Shown here: positions 1-8,944 of the stretch, one piece after another
Layout: each line of letters begins with the position of its first letter
Numbering within the stretch: position 1 is the first letter of the stretch
Assembly: GCA_023386765.1 (NCBI GenBank)
Contig: JAEWJD010000107.1
Span: 1-19,745, forward strand
Direction of reading: 5' to 3'
Source of the DNA: Pseudomonadota bacterium
GTDB lineage: Bacteria; Pseudomonadota; Gammaproteobacteria; Burkholderiales; Burkholderiaceae_B
DNA: 19,745 nt
The notes under the pieces: generated by a model
What the model saw: only the letters and a program-made list of their open reading frames with translations
What the model was told of the DNA's origin: nothing
Database searches by the model: none
Made by a program: the position numbers and the translations under genes

Positions 1-748
1 TCGCCGTGCCGGCACCATCATCAATCGCGCCAGCCTCGATCCCGACCGCCTGACCGTGGCGCGCAAGGGTCCGCGCGATTATGTCACGGAAGTGGATCGC
101 GCCGCCGAGGAGGCGGTGGTCGAGGTGTTGCGCACGGCTTATCCGGATCACGCCGTGCTGGGCGAGGAATTTGGCCTGCAAGGCCCCGATCAGGCAGAGT
201 TTCAGTGGATCATCGATCCGCTGGACGGCACCACCAACTTCATTCACGGCCTGCCCAATTACGCCGTGTCGATTGCCCTGACGCAGCGCGGCCTGGTGAC
301 CCAGGCCGTGGTCTACGATCCGTCGCGCAATGAGTTGTTCACTGCCAGCCGTGGCGGCGGCACCTTCCTGAACGACCGCCGCATGCGGGTGTCGGGCCGC
401 GTGCGCTACCACGAGGCGCTGCTGGGCGCGCACTGGCCCTCGCCGGTCGATGCCGACCACGCCAGCGCTTCGCGCTTTCGCAACATGGCCGAGGGCAGCG
501 TCGGCGTGCGCCGCCTGGGGTCGACCGTCCTGGAGCTGGCTTATGTCGCCACGGGCCGCCTGGACGGCTTCTGCGGCGTTGGCCTCAAGCCCTGGGATGT
601 CGCCGCCGGCAGCCTGCTGGTGCTCGAGGCGGGCGGCCTGGTCGCCGACTTCGATGGCGAGCAGGGCTGGATGGACTCCGGCAACGTGCTGGCCGGTACG
701 CCCAAGGTCTTCACGCAGATGATGACCGCGTTGCAGCCCAAGGCCTGA
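1..748 (+). CDS. suhB: Inositol-1-monophosphatase SuhB (5' end outside window)
   Basis: This is a partial gene: the frame is open from base 2 and the start codon lies upstream, probably about a dozen codons away by comparison with E. coli SuhB. SuhB is a Mg-dependent phosphatase that hydrolyses myo-inositol phosphates; in enterobacteria it is also an RNA polymerase/Nus-factor partner in rRNA transcription. The metal and substrate motifs of the family are all present: GEEFG near base 161, WIIDPLDGTTNF near base 206, and PWDVAAG near base 590, together with the RRLGSTVLELAYVATGR stretch typical of SuhB. The GTG at base 56 should not be used as the start, because homologous sequence (AGTIINRASLD) continues upstream of it. 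The gene is followed at once by a strong terminator. The family call is secure; which of the two known roles matters here cannot be read from the sequence. Confidence 0.95.
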   Translation, partial: RRAGTIINRASLDPDRLTVARKGPRDYVTEVDRAAEEAVVEVLRTAYPDHAVLGEEFGLQGPDQAEFQWIIDPLDGTTNFIHGLPNYAVSIALTQRGLVTQAVVYDPSRNELFTASRGGGTFLNDRRMRVSGRVRYHEALLGAHWPSPVDADHASASRFRNMAEGSVGVRRLGSTVLELAYVATGRLDGFCGVGLKPWDVAAGSLLVLEAGGLVADFDGEQGWMDSGNVLAGTPKVFTQMMTALQPKA

Positions 749-767
749 GCCTGGCCGTGCCTTCCCG

Positions 768-792
768 AAAACCGGCCTTGTGCCGGTTTTTT
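768..792 (+). terminator. Rho-independent terminator after suhB
   Basis: A perfect 9-bp stem (AAAACCGGC at 768-776 and GCCGGTTTT at 782-790) encloses a 5-base loop. The stem's own T-run continues to 792. It lies 19 bases after the suhB stop codon and separates suhB from the next plus-strand gene. Confidence 0.88.
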
Positions 793-828
793 CATCCCGG
801 GGCCGGGATCCGGCGCGTGCAGGATTTT

Positions 829-844
829 GTGACCATACTGTCAC
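829..844. promoter_or_regulatory. Small dyad upstream of the TerC-CBS gene
   Basis: GTGAC (829-833) and GTCAC (840-844) form a perfect 5-bp inverted repeat around 6 bases, about 47 bases before the next start codon. It could be a regulator site. No convincing -35/-10 pair with normal spacing was found here, so both the promoter position and the role of the dyad are open. Confidence 0.25.
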
Positions 845-890
845 GGGCTTGCATGTACGATTACCGATTGCCCAACTTCTGGAGTGCCTG

Positions 891-2474
891 ATGGAGTGGC
901 TGCTTGACCCCGCCGCGTGGGTCGGCTTGCTTACCCTTGTCATCCTTGAAATCGTCCTCGGGATCGACAACCTGATCTTCATCGCCATCCTGGCCGACAA
1001 GCTGCCGCCTGCGCAGCGCGACCGGGCGCGCGTGGTGGGCCTGTCCCTGGCCCTGGTGATGCGCCTGGGCTTGCTGTCGGTGATGTCCTGGCTGGTCACG
1101 CTGACCCGGCCGCTGTTCTCCCTCGGGACGTTCTCCTTCGCCGGACGCGACCTGATCCTGATGCTGGGGGGCCTGTTCCTGCTCTTCAAGGGGACCATGG
1201 AGCTGCACGAACGCCTGGAGGGCGGTGGCATGTCGCCGGCCAGCGGGTCGCGCGACTATCCCAGCTTCTGGGTCACGGTGACGCAGATCGTGGTGCTGGA
1301 CGCGGTGTTTTCGCTCGATTCGGTCATCACCGCCGTGGGGATGGTGGATCACCTGGCCATCATGATGATCGCCGTGATCATCGCCATCGGCATCATGCTG
1401 GCGGCCTCCAAGCCGTTGACGCGCTTCGTCAATGCCCATCCCACGGTGGTCGTGCTGTGTCTGGGCTTTTTGCTGATGATCGGCTTTTCGCTGCTGGCCG
1501 AGGCCTTCGGCTTCAAGGTGCCCAAGGGTTATCTGTACGCGGCCATCGGTTTCTCGGTGCTGATCGAGGCGCTCAACCAGATCGCGCGGCGCAACCTGCT
1601 CAAGCTGGATGCGCGCCGGCCGATGCGTGACCGCACGGCCGAGGCGGTGCTGCGCCTGCTCGGCAAGCGCCCGCAGGCCGAGCCGGCCGCGAGCGATGAG
1701 ACGTCACCGGCGGTCATCGCCGCTTTCGGCATAGAAGAGCGCAATATGGTCAGCGGCGTGCTGACCCTGGCCGAACGCTCCATCCGTTCCATCATGACGC
1801 CGCGCATTGATCTGTCATGGATCAATCTCGACGACGACCCACAGCTCATCCGTGAGCAGTTGATGCGCGCGCCGCACAGCTTCTTTCCGGTGTGCCGCGG
1901 TGCGCTGGACGAAGTGATCGGTATCGCCCGGGCCAAGGATCTGGTGGCCGATCTGATCACCGAGGGGTGCGTCAATACCAAGCGCCTGCGCGAGCCCATC
2001 ATCGTGCACGAGTCCATCGGCATCCTGCGCCTCATGGAGACCCTCAAGCGTTCGCGCGGCCAGCTGGTGTTGGTGGCCGACGAGTTTGGTGCCATCGAGG
2101 GGGTGGTGACACCGATCGACGTGTTCGAGGCGATTGCCGGCGAGTTTCCCGACGAAGACGAAGTCGCCGATATCACCGCCATCGGCGACGATGTCTGGCA
2201 GATCGATGGCGCCGCGGACCTGCACCACGTCGAACAGGTGCTTGATACCGAGGGGCTGGTCGATGAGGCGCAGGATTATTCCACGCTGGGCGGCTATCTC
2301 CTGATGCGATTCGGGAAACTGCCTCAGCCGGGCGACAGCTGCGATTATGAAACCCCTTACTTCCGCTTTCGCTTTGAAGTGCTGCACATGGCAGGGCGGC
2401 GCATCGCCTCGGTGCGTGTGCAGCGCATTGCGCTGACCTTGTTCGACGTTCCTGACGATACCGCGCAGGCCTGA
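891..2474 (+). CDS. TerC-family membrane protein with CBS pair and CorC/HlyC domain (YoaE/YegH-like)
   Basis: The 527-residue product matches the length and domain order of E. coli YoaE/YegH. Residues about 1-245 form a multi-pass TerC-type membrane domain with the two acidic intramembrane motifs GIDN (D26) and LDAVFSLDS (D137, D143). Residues about 300-425 hold two CBS repeats and about 430-520 a CorC/HlyC transporter-associated domain. TerC proteins are linked to metal-ion handling such as manganese efflux. CBS and CorC domains usually sense nucleotides or ions, so a regulated inner-membrane ion exporter is a reasonable but unproven role. The open frame reaches back to base 780 through the suhB terminator, but ATG 891 is chosen because the family homology starts there (MEWLLDPAAWVGL) and GGAG stands six bases ahead. 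uppP follows 43 bases later and may share the transcript. Confidence 0.9.
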   Translation: MEWLLDPAAWVGLLTLVILEIVLGIDNLIFIAILADKLPPAQRDRARVVGLSLALVMRLGLLSVMSWLVTLTRPLFSLGTFSFAGRDLILMLGGLFLLFKGTMELHERLEGGGMSPASGSRDYPSFWVTVTQIVVLDAVFSLDSVITAVGMVDHLAIMMIAVIIAIGIMLAASKPLTRFVNAHPTVVVLCLGFLLMIGFSLLAEAFGFKVPKGYLYAAIGFSVLIEALNQIARRNLLKLDARRPMRDRTAEAVLRLLGKRPQAEPAASDETSPAVIAAFGIEERNMVSGVLTLAERSIRSIMTPRIDLSWINLDDDPQLIREQLMRAPHSFFPVCRGALDEVIGIARAKDLVADLITEGCVNTKRLREPIIVHESIGILRLMETLKRSRGQLVLVADEFGAIEGVVTPIDVFEAIAGEFPDEDEVADITAIGDDVWQIDGAADLHHVEQVLDTEGLVDEAQDYSTLGGYLLMRFGKLPQPGDSCDYETPYFRFRFEVLHMAGRRIASVRVQRIALTLFDVPDDTAQA

Positions 2475-2517
2475 TCCCGGCGCGGCCTTCCTCTGACTTC
2501 TATTTCTGCATTGCACC

Positions 2518-3384
2518 GTGACCGACAGCCACATCTACCTTATCAAAGCGTTCCTCCTGGGCATTCTCGAAGGCCTGACGGAGTTCATTCCCGTGTCGAG
2601 CACGGGACACCTCATTTTGTTCGGTGACTGGATCGAATTCGACTCAGGCACGGGCAAGGTGTTCGAAGTCGTGATCCAGCTGGGCTCCATCCTGGCGGTG
2701 ATGTGGATCTTCCGGGCCCGTCTGTGGCAGCTGATCCGCGGTACGCTGAGCGGCGATCGCCAGGAGATGCTGTTCACGCGCAATCTGCTGGTGGCCTTTC
2801 TGCCGGCCGCGGTCATCGGGGCGATCTTCATCAAGCACATCAAGCAGGTGTTCTATCACCCGGCAGTGGTGGCGGTGATGCTGGTGGTGGGCGGGCTCAT
2901 CATGCTGTGGGTCGAGCGGCGCGCGCCCAAGACCCCGGGCGACCGGCCCGGCGCCGCCGACGATACCGCTTCGGACGAGCGCGCCACGGCGCGCCGGCTG
3001 GAGGACATCAGCTGGAAGCAGGCGCTGGGCGTGGGCGTGGCCCAGTGTCTGGCGATGGTGCCGGGCACGTCCCGTTCCGGCGCCACCATCATCGGCGGCA
3101 TGATCGCCGGGATCCAGCGCAAGACGGCCACCGAATTTTCGTTCTTCCTGGCCATGCCGACCATGCTGGGCGCGGCAGTCTACGACATGTATCGCAACGC
3201 CAGCCTGCTCTCCAGCCATGATCTCTCCGGCATTGCGGTGGGCTTCGTGGCGGCCTTCCTGAGCGCCCTGGTGGTGGTCCGCGCCGTGCTGCGCTTCGTG
3301 GCCAACCATACCTATCGCGGCTTTGCCTGGTACCGCATCGCACTGGGCCTGGTGGTGGGAGGCTGGCTCCTGCTGCGGGCCTGA
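2518..3384 (+). CDS. uppP: Undecaprenyl-diphosphate phosphatase UppP (BacA)
   Basis: UppP is an integral inner-membrane enzyme that removes the distal phosphate from undecaprenyl diphosphate. This recycles the lipid carrier for peptidoglycan and O-antigen synthesis, and overproduction gives bacitracin resistance. At 288 residues it is slightly longer than E. coli BacA (273). The two catalytic signatures are intact: EGLTEFIPVSSTGH (E18, E22, H31) and PGTSRSG (residues 182-188, R186). A hydrophilic segment at about residues 135-168, rich in Pro, Asp and Arg, forms a somewhat enlarged loop and accounts for the extra length. The start is GTG with only a poor ribosome binding site, but homology begins directly after it and no ATG fits. 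The gene ends at a terminator shared with the convergent lpxH. Confidence 0.95.
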   Translation: MTDSHIYLIKAFLLGILEGLTEFIPVSSTGHLILFGDWIEFDSGTGKVFEVVIQLGSILAVMWIFRARLWQLIRGTLSGDRQEMLFTRNLLVAFLPAAVIGAIFIKHIKQVFYHPAVVAVMLVVGGLIMLWVERRAPKTPGDRPGAADDTASDERATARRLEDISWKQALGVGVAQCLAMVPGTSRSGATIIGGMIAGIQRKTATEFSFFLAMPTMLGAAVYDMYRNASLLSSHDLSGIAVGFVAAFLSALVVVRAVLRFVANHTYRGFAWYRIALGLVVGGWLLLRA

Positions 3385-3420
3385 CGCCGCGCCAGGGCCG
3401 GCTTGAAGGCCGCAGCAACG

Positions 3421-3450
3421 AAACGACCGCCTCGAAGGGCGGTCGTTTTT
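3421..3450 (+). terminator. Terminator between convergent uppP and lpxH
   Basis: An 11-bp perfect stem (AAACGACCGCC at 3421-3431, GGCGGTCGTTT at 3438-3448) with a 6-base loop is followed by further T residues on the plus strand. On the minus strand the stem also ends in TTT, so it may stop transcripts arriving from lpxH as well. Confidence 0.88.
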
Positions 3451-3467
3451 CTTGCGGGGCACGTACT

Positions 3468-4247
3468 TTACTCGGCGTCGTCCAGGTCGTACTGCTGGAG
3501 CCCGTCGGCATCGATCACCAACCAGCCGCCACGGGTGGCGCCATGGTCGCAATCCCAGTCGGGCAGCACCCAGCGCTCACATTTGCGGCCGTCCACGCTC
3601 AATACGTGGCGCTGCGGGCGGTGGGTGTGGCCGTGAATCATGAGGGCCACGCCGCTGTCGCGCAGGGCCGTCTCGACGGCCTGGGCGTTCACGTCCATGA
3701 TTTCCATGGTCTTGGCCTGATTGGCCGCCATGCTTTCGCCGCGCGCCTGCTGGGCCATCTGCAGGCGTTCGGGAATGCTCATGGAGAGAAACTGCGCCTG
3801 CCAGCGCGGGTCGCGCACCATGGTGCGAAATTGCTGGTAGGCCGCATCGTCCGTACAGTACTCGTCGCCGTGACTGAGCAGCACCGTACCGCCATCGGTC
3901 TGCAGCAGGGCCTGATCGGGGAGCAGGCGTGCGCCCACGGCGTCGGCCAGCTCCTGGCCCATCAGGAAATCGCGGTTGCCGCGTCCCAGATAGACCGGGA
4001 TGCGCGCTGCGGCGGCTTTGAGCGCCTGCAATGCCTGGGCAAGCCAGGGCGGAGCGGCGCGGATGACATCGTCGCCGATCCAGGCGTCGAAGATGTCGCC
4101 CGGCAGCAGCAGGGCATCGGCTTCTTCTGCCGCCGCCTCCAGGAAGCCCGCAAAGGCTTCGGCGGTGGCCGGCGTGGCCGGCCCGAGATGCACATCGGAA
4201 GCCAGCCAGAGCGTGCCCGGCAGCGCGATCGTCTCGATGTTATTCAA
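3468..4247 (-). CDS. lpxH: UDP-2,3-diacylglucosamine diphosphatase LpxH
   Basis: LpxH is a peripheral membrane metallophosphoesterase that cleaves UDP-2,3-diacylglucosamine to lipid X and UMP, the fourth step of lipid A synthesis. The calcineurin-like metal motifs occur in order: SDVHLG (D18, H20), GDIFDAW (D51), GNRDF (N91), LSHGDEYC (H126) and HGHTHRP (H205, H207). The length (259) is normal or slightly long. The start is TTG at 4247: an in-frame TGA lies 24 bases upstream of it, no ATG or GTG lies between that stop and the first metal motif, and GAAG precedes the TTG. The TTG overlaps the last codons of the cyclophilin gene by 8 bases, so translation is probably coupled. It is the last gene of a minus-strand unit of TPR protein, cyclophilin and lpxH. 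Confidence 0.95.
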   Translation of the reverse strand: MNNIETIALPGTLWLASDVHLGPATPATAEAFAGFLEAAAEEADALLLPGDIFDAWIGDDVIRAAPPWLAQALQALKAAAARIPVYLGRGNRDFLMGQELADAVGARLLPDQALLQTDGGTVLLSHGDEYCTDDAAYQQFRTMVRDPRWQAQFLSMSIPERLQMAQQARGESMAANQAKTMEIMDVNAQAVETALRDSGVALMIHGHTHRPQRHVLSVDGRKCERWVLPDWDCDHGATRGGWLVIDADGLQQYDLDDAE

Positions 4248-4878
4248 GGACTTCGGCCTTCTCGATGATCACGTCTTCCTTCGGCACGTTCTGGTGAAAA
4301 CCGTTGTTGCCGGTCTTCACGCCCTTGATCTTGTCGACCACGTCGGTGCCTTCGGTCACGGTGCCGAACACGGCATAGCCCCAGCCTTGGGGGGTGGGTG
4401 CGGTGAAGTTCAGGAAGTCGTTGTTGGCGACGTTGATGAAGAACTGCGCCGTGGCCGAGTGCGGATCGCTGGTGCGGGCCATGGCCAGGGTGTACTTGTT
4501 GTTCTTCAGGCCGTTGTCGGCTTCGTTGTCGATCGGCTCGCGGGTGGGCTTTTGCTTCAGGCCCGACTCGAAACCGCCGCCCTGCACCATGAAGCCGTCG
4601 ATCACGCGGTGAAAGACCGTGCCGTCATAGAAGCCGTCCTGCACGTATTGCAGGAAGTTGGCGGCCGTCTTGGGGGCTTTTTCGGCATCCAGCGTGATGA
4701 CCATGTCGCCTTGGTTGGTATGCAGCTTGACGCGAGGATTGCTCATGGAAGTAGTGCCTTCTGAAAGAGAGGGGGTGGGGGACGTCTGGGCGCCTGCGCT
4801 CAGGGGCAGCAGCGCGGCCAGCAGGAAAGCGCCGGCCCAGCGGCCCAGCGGTTTGATACGCGAATCATAAGCGGTCAT
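4240..4878 (-). CDS. ppiB: PpiB-type cyclophilin (peptidyl-prolyl isomerase) with an added N-terminal export signal
   Basis: Cyclophilins catalyse cis-trans isomerisation of Xaa-Pro bonds. Residues 45-212 are a complete PpiB-type domain closely resembling cytoplasmic E. coli PpiB, with the active-site stretch FHRVIDGFMVQGGG (R91, F96, Q99), TAQFFINV and QGWGY. Residues 1-44, however, form an apparent Sec signal (KPLGRW, a hydrophobic run AGAFLLAALLPL, then SAGAQ with likely cleavage after A30) and a Ser/Thr linker. The domain's natural start, MSNPRV, is at residue 45 (ATG at 4746) and has its own ribosome binding site. The gene may therefore make a periplasmic protein, a cytoplasmic protein, or both. 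ATG 4878 overlaps the TPR stop codon (ATGA), which implies translational coupling. A deletion that joined a ppiA signal region to ppiB is one possible origin. Confidence 0.9.
   Translation of the reverse strand: MTAYDSRIKPLGRWAGAFLLAALLPLSAGAQTSPTPSLSEGTTSMSNPRVKLHTNQGDMVITLDAEKAPKTAANFLQYVQDGFYDGTVFHRVIDGFMVQGGGFESGLKQKPTREPIDNEADNGLKNNKYTLAMARTSDPHSATAQFFINVANNDFLNFTAPTPQGWGYAVFGTVTEGTDVVDKIKGVKTGNNGFHQNVPKEDVIIEKAEVLE
4744..4762 (-). promoter_or_regulatory. Candidate internal ribosome binding site and start for cytoplasmic PpiB
   Basis: On the minus strand AGAAGG (4762-4757) stands 10 bases ahead of an in-frame ATG (4746-4744). That ATG begins MSNPRV, the expected N-terminus of cytoplasmic PpiB. 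Starting here would give a 168-residue protein, close to the 164 residues of E. coli PpiB. The spacing is at the long end of normal. Confidence 0.5.
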
Positions 4879-5561
4879 GAGTGCGATTTATCCTTCAGTA
4901 GCTTTTCGAGGTCCTGGGCTTTTTCTTTCATCCCGGGCACGCCGCGCTCGGCTTCCTGCCGATAGGTGCGCAGGGCGATCATGAGCTGCAGGTCGCCCAG
5001 GTTGGCGCGCGCCGCCGGATAATTCGGATTGACCCGCAACGCCATGTTAAGCGCATCCTGGGCGCGATCCAGCTCGCCACGCGAGGCGTACAGCGCACCC
5101 AGATTGTTCCAGGGTTCGGGCAGTTCAGGAAAGCGGGTGGTCATCTCGTTGTAGATGGCTTCGGCTTCCTGGTCTCGTCCCAGCGCGCCCAGCACACGGG
5201 CATGCTGGAACATGAGCTGCACGTCGGTGCCCGGCAGGTTGCGCGAGGCCTGGGTGCGGGCCTCGATGAGCTTGAGCGCTTCATCGTAGCGTCCGCTGCT
5301 GATCAGGCGCTCGATGTGGTCGGTGACCTGCGAGGGTGACGGGGCCAGGCGCGTATCCACGCCAGGCTTGGCCGCTTCGAGCAGGCGAGCCAGGCTCTCC
5401 CAGCCACCTTCGGGCGGGGGCTCGTCCAGGGTGGTCGTGGCCGGCGGGCCGTCCCGCAGGGGGATGCCGCCGGCCATGGATTGCGCCAGGGCTGCAGGGG
5501 CGGCAAGGGCTGTGCACAAGGCCAGCGTCCGCGCGGCGAAACGGAGAAACGACGGGGTCAT
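4875..5561 (-). CDS. Secreted tetratricopeptide-repeat protein
   Basis: The 228-residue product starts with a clear Sec signal peptide (positive n-region, hydrophobic core LALCTALAAP, likely cleavage after AALA at residue 26) and so is probably periplasmic. A Pro/Gly-rich segment (about 30-60) precedes a run of TPR helix pairs: about residues 83-107, 114-147, 148-181 (the best match, EPWNNLGALYASRGELDRAQDALNMALRVNP) and 182-205. The C-terminus is charged and Lys-rich. TPR arrays mediate protein-protein contacts; the partner is unknown, though co-transcription with a cyclophilin and lpxH suggests an envelope role. The frame opens further upstream, but ATG 5561 (or GTG 5564) is chosen because the signal peptide begins there. 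No strong ribosome binding site was seen. The stop overlaps the next start (ATGA at 4878-4875). Confidence 0.82.
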   Translation of the reverse strand: MTPSFLRFAARTLALCTALAAPAALAQSMAGGIPLRDGPPATTTLDEPPPEGGWESLARLLEAAKPGVDTRLAPSPSQVTDHIERLISSGRYDEALKLIEARTQASRNLPGTDVQLMFQHARVLGALGRDQEAEAIYNEMTTRFPELPEPWNNLGALYASRGELDRAQDALNMALRVNPNYPAARANLGDLQLMIALRTYRQEAERGVPGMKEKAQDLEKLLKDKSHS

Positions 5562-5617
5562 CACAAGGCGTAGTCCATTGGCGGGCAAACGGCAGAAAAG
5601 CGCAGAGGCAGGCCGCT

Positions 5618-5626
5618 TGCTATACT
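5618..5626 (+). promoter_or_regulatory. Candidate extended -10 promoter for the cysS operon
   Basis: TGC followed by TATACT (5621-5626) matches an extended -10 element. No good -35 hexamer is seen at 17 bp. A transcript from here would carry a leader of about 180 bases before cysS. No equally good minus-strand promoter for the divergent TPR gene could be recognised in the 252-bp gap. Confidence 0.45.
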
Positions 5627-5756
5627 TTACGATCGCCATTTTAGCTCTGGTTGAGGCAATGGCCCGCCAGAAGGTGGCAGACCGGTGCAATCAGGGGCGC
5701 AGCGGGGCGCATCGCGGGAGTTTCCGCGCTGCCCGCAAGTGCCGAAATTCACCGCA

Positions 5757-5773
5757 GCCGCCATCCGGGCGGC
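5757..5773 (+). other. Small GC hairpin in the cysS leader
   Basis: GCCGCC (5757-5762) and GGCGGC (5768-5773) form a 6-bp stem with a 5-base loop, followed by only three T residues. It lies about 40 bases before the cysS start. It could be a weak attenuator or simply leader structure; no function is claimed. Confidence 0.25.
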
Positions 5774-5813
5774 ATTTCCCCCAACGACGTTCTGATACTT
5801 GCCGACGAGCGCC

Positions 5814-7271
<1,458 letters not shown>

Positions 7272-7282
7272 GATCGACGGCC

Positions 7283-7927
7283 ATGTCCAGTACTGACCTC
7301 GACGCTGCCAAACCGGATTACTGGGAAGAGGCCGTGGCGCACCTGATGCGCCGCGACCGCATTCTCAAGAAGATCATTCCGCAGCACAACCACACCTGGC
7401 TGATGTCGCGCGGTTCGCCGTTCGTGACGCTGGCGCGCGCCATCGTCGGGCAGCAGATCTCCATCAAGGCGGCCGATGCGCTCTGGACGCGCCTGCTGGA
7501 AGTCGCCGGCAAACGCCCGACCCCGGCCACTGTGCTGCGTGCCGGCGTGGCGGGGCTGCGCGAGGCCGGGTTGTCGCAACGCAAGGCCGAATATGTGCAG
7601 GATCTTGCGGATCATTTTGGCCAGCGCAAGGTGCATCCTGAGCGCTGGGCCTCCATGGACGACGAAGCGGTCATTTCCGAACTGGTCGCCATTCGGGGCA
7701 TCGGCCGCTGGACGGCCGAGATGTTCCTGATTTTCAACTTGCAGCGGCCGGACGTCCTGCCCTTGGACGATCTTGGGCTGCTCAAGGCAATCTCGTTACA
7801 CTACTTCAGCGGCGAGCCGGTATCGCGCTTCGAAGCCCGAGAGGTTTCGTTGGCCTGGCAGCCCTGGCGTACCGTGGCGACCTGGTATTTGTGGCGCAGT
7901 CTGGAACCGACTCCGGTCCAGTACTGA
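7283..7927 (+). CDS. alkA: DNA-3-methyladenine glycosylase II-type HhH-GPD protein
   Basis: This base-excision repair enzyme removes alkylated purines such as 3-methyladenine. The 214-residue protein has a helix-hairpin-helix (VAIRGIGRWTAEMFLIF) followed by LPLDDLGLLKAI, whose second Asp (D163) is the expected catalytic residue of the HhH-GPD superfamily. IVGQQISIKAA is the usual family motif before it. It lacks the N-terminal Ada-like domain of E. coli AlkA (282 residues), so it belongs to the short subfamily, and the symbol is used in that broad sense. ATG 7283 is chosen 11 bases after the cysS stop; an in-frame start further upstream overlaps cysS and lies outside the conserved region. Co-transcription with cysS and accA is likely from the spacing. 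Confidence 0.9.
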   Translation: MSSTDLDAAKPDYWEEAVAHLMRRDRILKKIIPQHNHTWLMSRGSPFVTLARAIVGQQISIKAADALWTRLLEVAGKRPTPATVLRAGVAGLREAGLSQRKAEYVQDLADHFGQRKVHPERWASMDDEAVISELVAIRGIGRWTAEMFLIFNLQRPDVLPLDDLGLLKAISLHYFSGEPVSRFEAREVSLAWQPWRTVATWYLWRSLEPTPVQY

Positions 7928-7960
7928 TCCCGCCAGCGCCCTTCGACGGAACCACACCTC

Positions 7961-8926
7961 ATGCGCAATACATTCCTGGAATTCGAACAACCGCTCGCCG
8001 AGCTTGAGAACAAGATCGAGCAGCTGCGCTATGTGCAGGCCGATTCTGCGGTGGATATTTCCGATGAAATCGGACGTCTGCAGCAGAAGAGCCAAAGTCT
8101 CGCCAAGGAAATCTACGGCAAGCTGTCGCCCTGGCAGACTGCCCTGGTGGCGCGGCATCCGCAGCGCCCCTACACGCTGGATTACGTGCGTGAGATCTTC
8201 ACCGATTTCCATGAGCTGCATGGCGATCGCATGTATGCCGACGACCTTTCCATCGTGGGCGGCCTGGCGCGCTTTAACGGTACGCCCTGCATGGTCATCG
8301 GCCACCAGAAGGGGCGTGACACCAAGGAGCGTGCTGCGCGCAATTTCGGCATGCCGCGTCCTGAAGGCTATCGCAAGGCCTTGCGCCTGATGCGCCTGGC
8401 CGAAAAGTTCAGAATGCCCATCTTCACCTTCGTCGACACCCCGGGGGCCTATCCCGGCGTGGGGGCCGAAGAGCGCGGGCAGTCGGAAGCCATCGGCCAC
8501 AACCTGTTCGTCATGGCCGAACTCAAGGTGCCGGTCATCGTGACCGTGATCGGCGAGGGCGGCTCGGGCGGCGCGCTGGCGATTGCCGTGGGCAACGCCG
8601 TGCTGATGCTGCAGTACTCCACCTATTCGGTGATCTCGCCGGAAGGCTGCGCCTCCATTCTCTGGCGCAGCGCTGACAAGGCTCCCGAGGCGGCTGAAGC
8701 GCTGGCCATCACGGCGCCGCGCCTGAAGGACCTGGGCCTGATCGACCGCATCGTCAACGAGCCGGTCGGTGGTGCGCATCGTGATCCTCGCGTCATGGCG
8801 CGGCTGCTGCGTCGTGCCCTGGGCGACTCGCTGCGCCAGTTGCAGGGTCTGACGCCCGAGCAACTGATCGAGCAGCGCCTGGAGCGTGTGCTGTCCTACG
8901 GCCGCTACCAGGAAACGCGCGCCTGA
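7961..8926 (+). CDS. accA: Acetyl-CoA carboxylase carboxyltransferase subunit alpha AccA
   Basis: AccA pairs with AccD to transfer the carboxyl group from biotin (on AccB) to acetyl-CoA, forming malonyl-CoA, the committed step of fatty acid synthesis. The length of 321 residues is standard (E. coli 319). A coiled N-terminal helix (FLEFEQPLAELENKIEQL) is followed by the crotonase-like carboxyltransferase fold with DTPGAYPGVGAEERGQ (from D159) and the oxyanion-hole stretch GEGGSGGALA (from G198). ATG 7961 begins 33 bases after the alkA-like gene, and tilS begins 18 bases after the accA stop. The accA-tilS linkage is shared with many Proteobacteria, including the E. coli neighbourhood. Confidence 0.97.
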   Translation: MRNTFLEFEQPLAELENKIEQLRYVQADSAVDISDEIGRLQQKSQSLAKEIYGKLSPWQTALVARHPQRPYTLDYVREIFTDFHELHGDRMYADDLSIVGGLARFNGTPCMVIGHQKGRDTKERAARNFGMPRPEGYRKALRLMRLAEKFRMPIFTFVDTPGAYPGVGAEERGQSEAIGHNLFVMAELKVPVIVTVIGEGGSGGALAIAVGNAVLMLQYSTYSVISPEGCASILWRSADKAPEAAEALAITAPRLKDLGLIDRIVNEPVGGAHRDPRVMARLLRRALGDSLRQLQGLTPEQLIEQRLERVLSYGRYQETRA

Positions 8927-8944
8927 GTGGGCAAGGGTCTGACC

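Noticed and set aside
780..890. Upstream extension of the TerC-CBS gene
   Set aside because: It would begin inside the suhB terminator. Family homology and GGAG support ATG 891.
8927..8944. GTG start for tilS directly after the accA stop
   Set aside because: AAGGG at 8933-8937 is correctly placed for ATG 8945, whereas the GTG has no such site.
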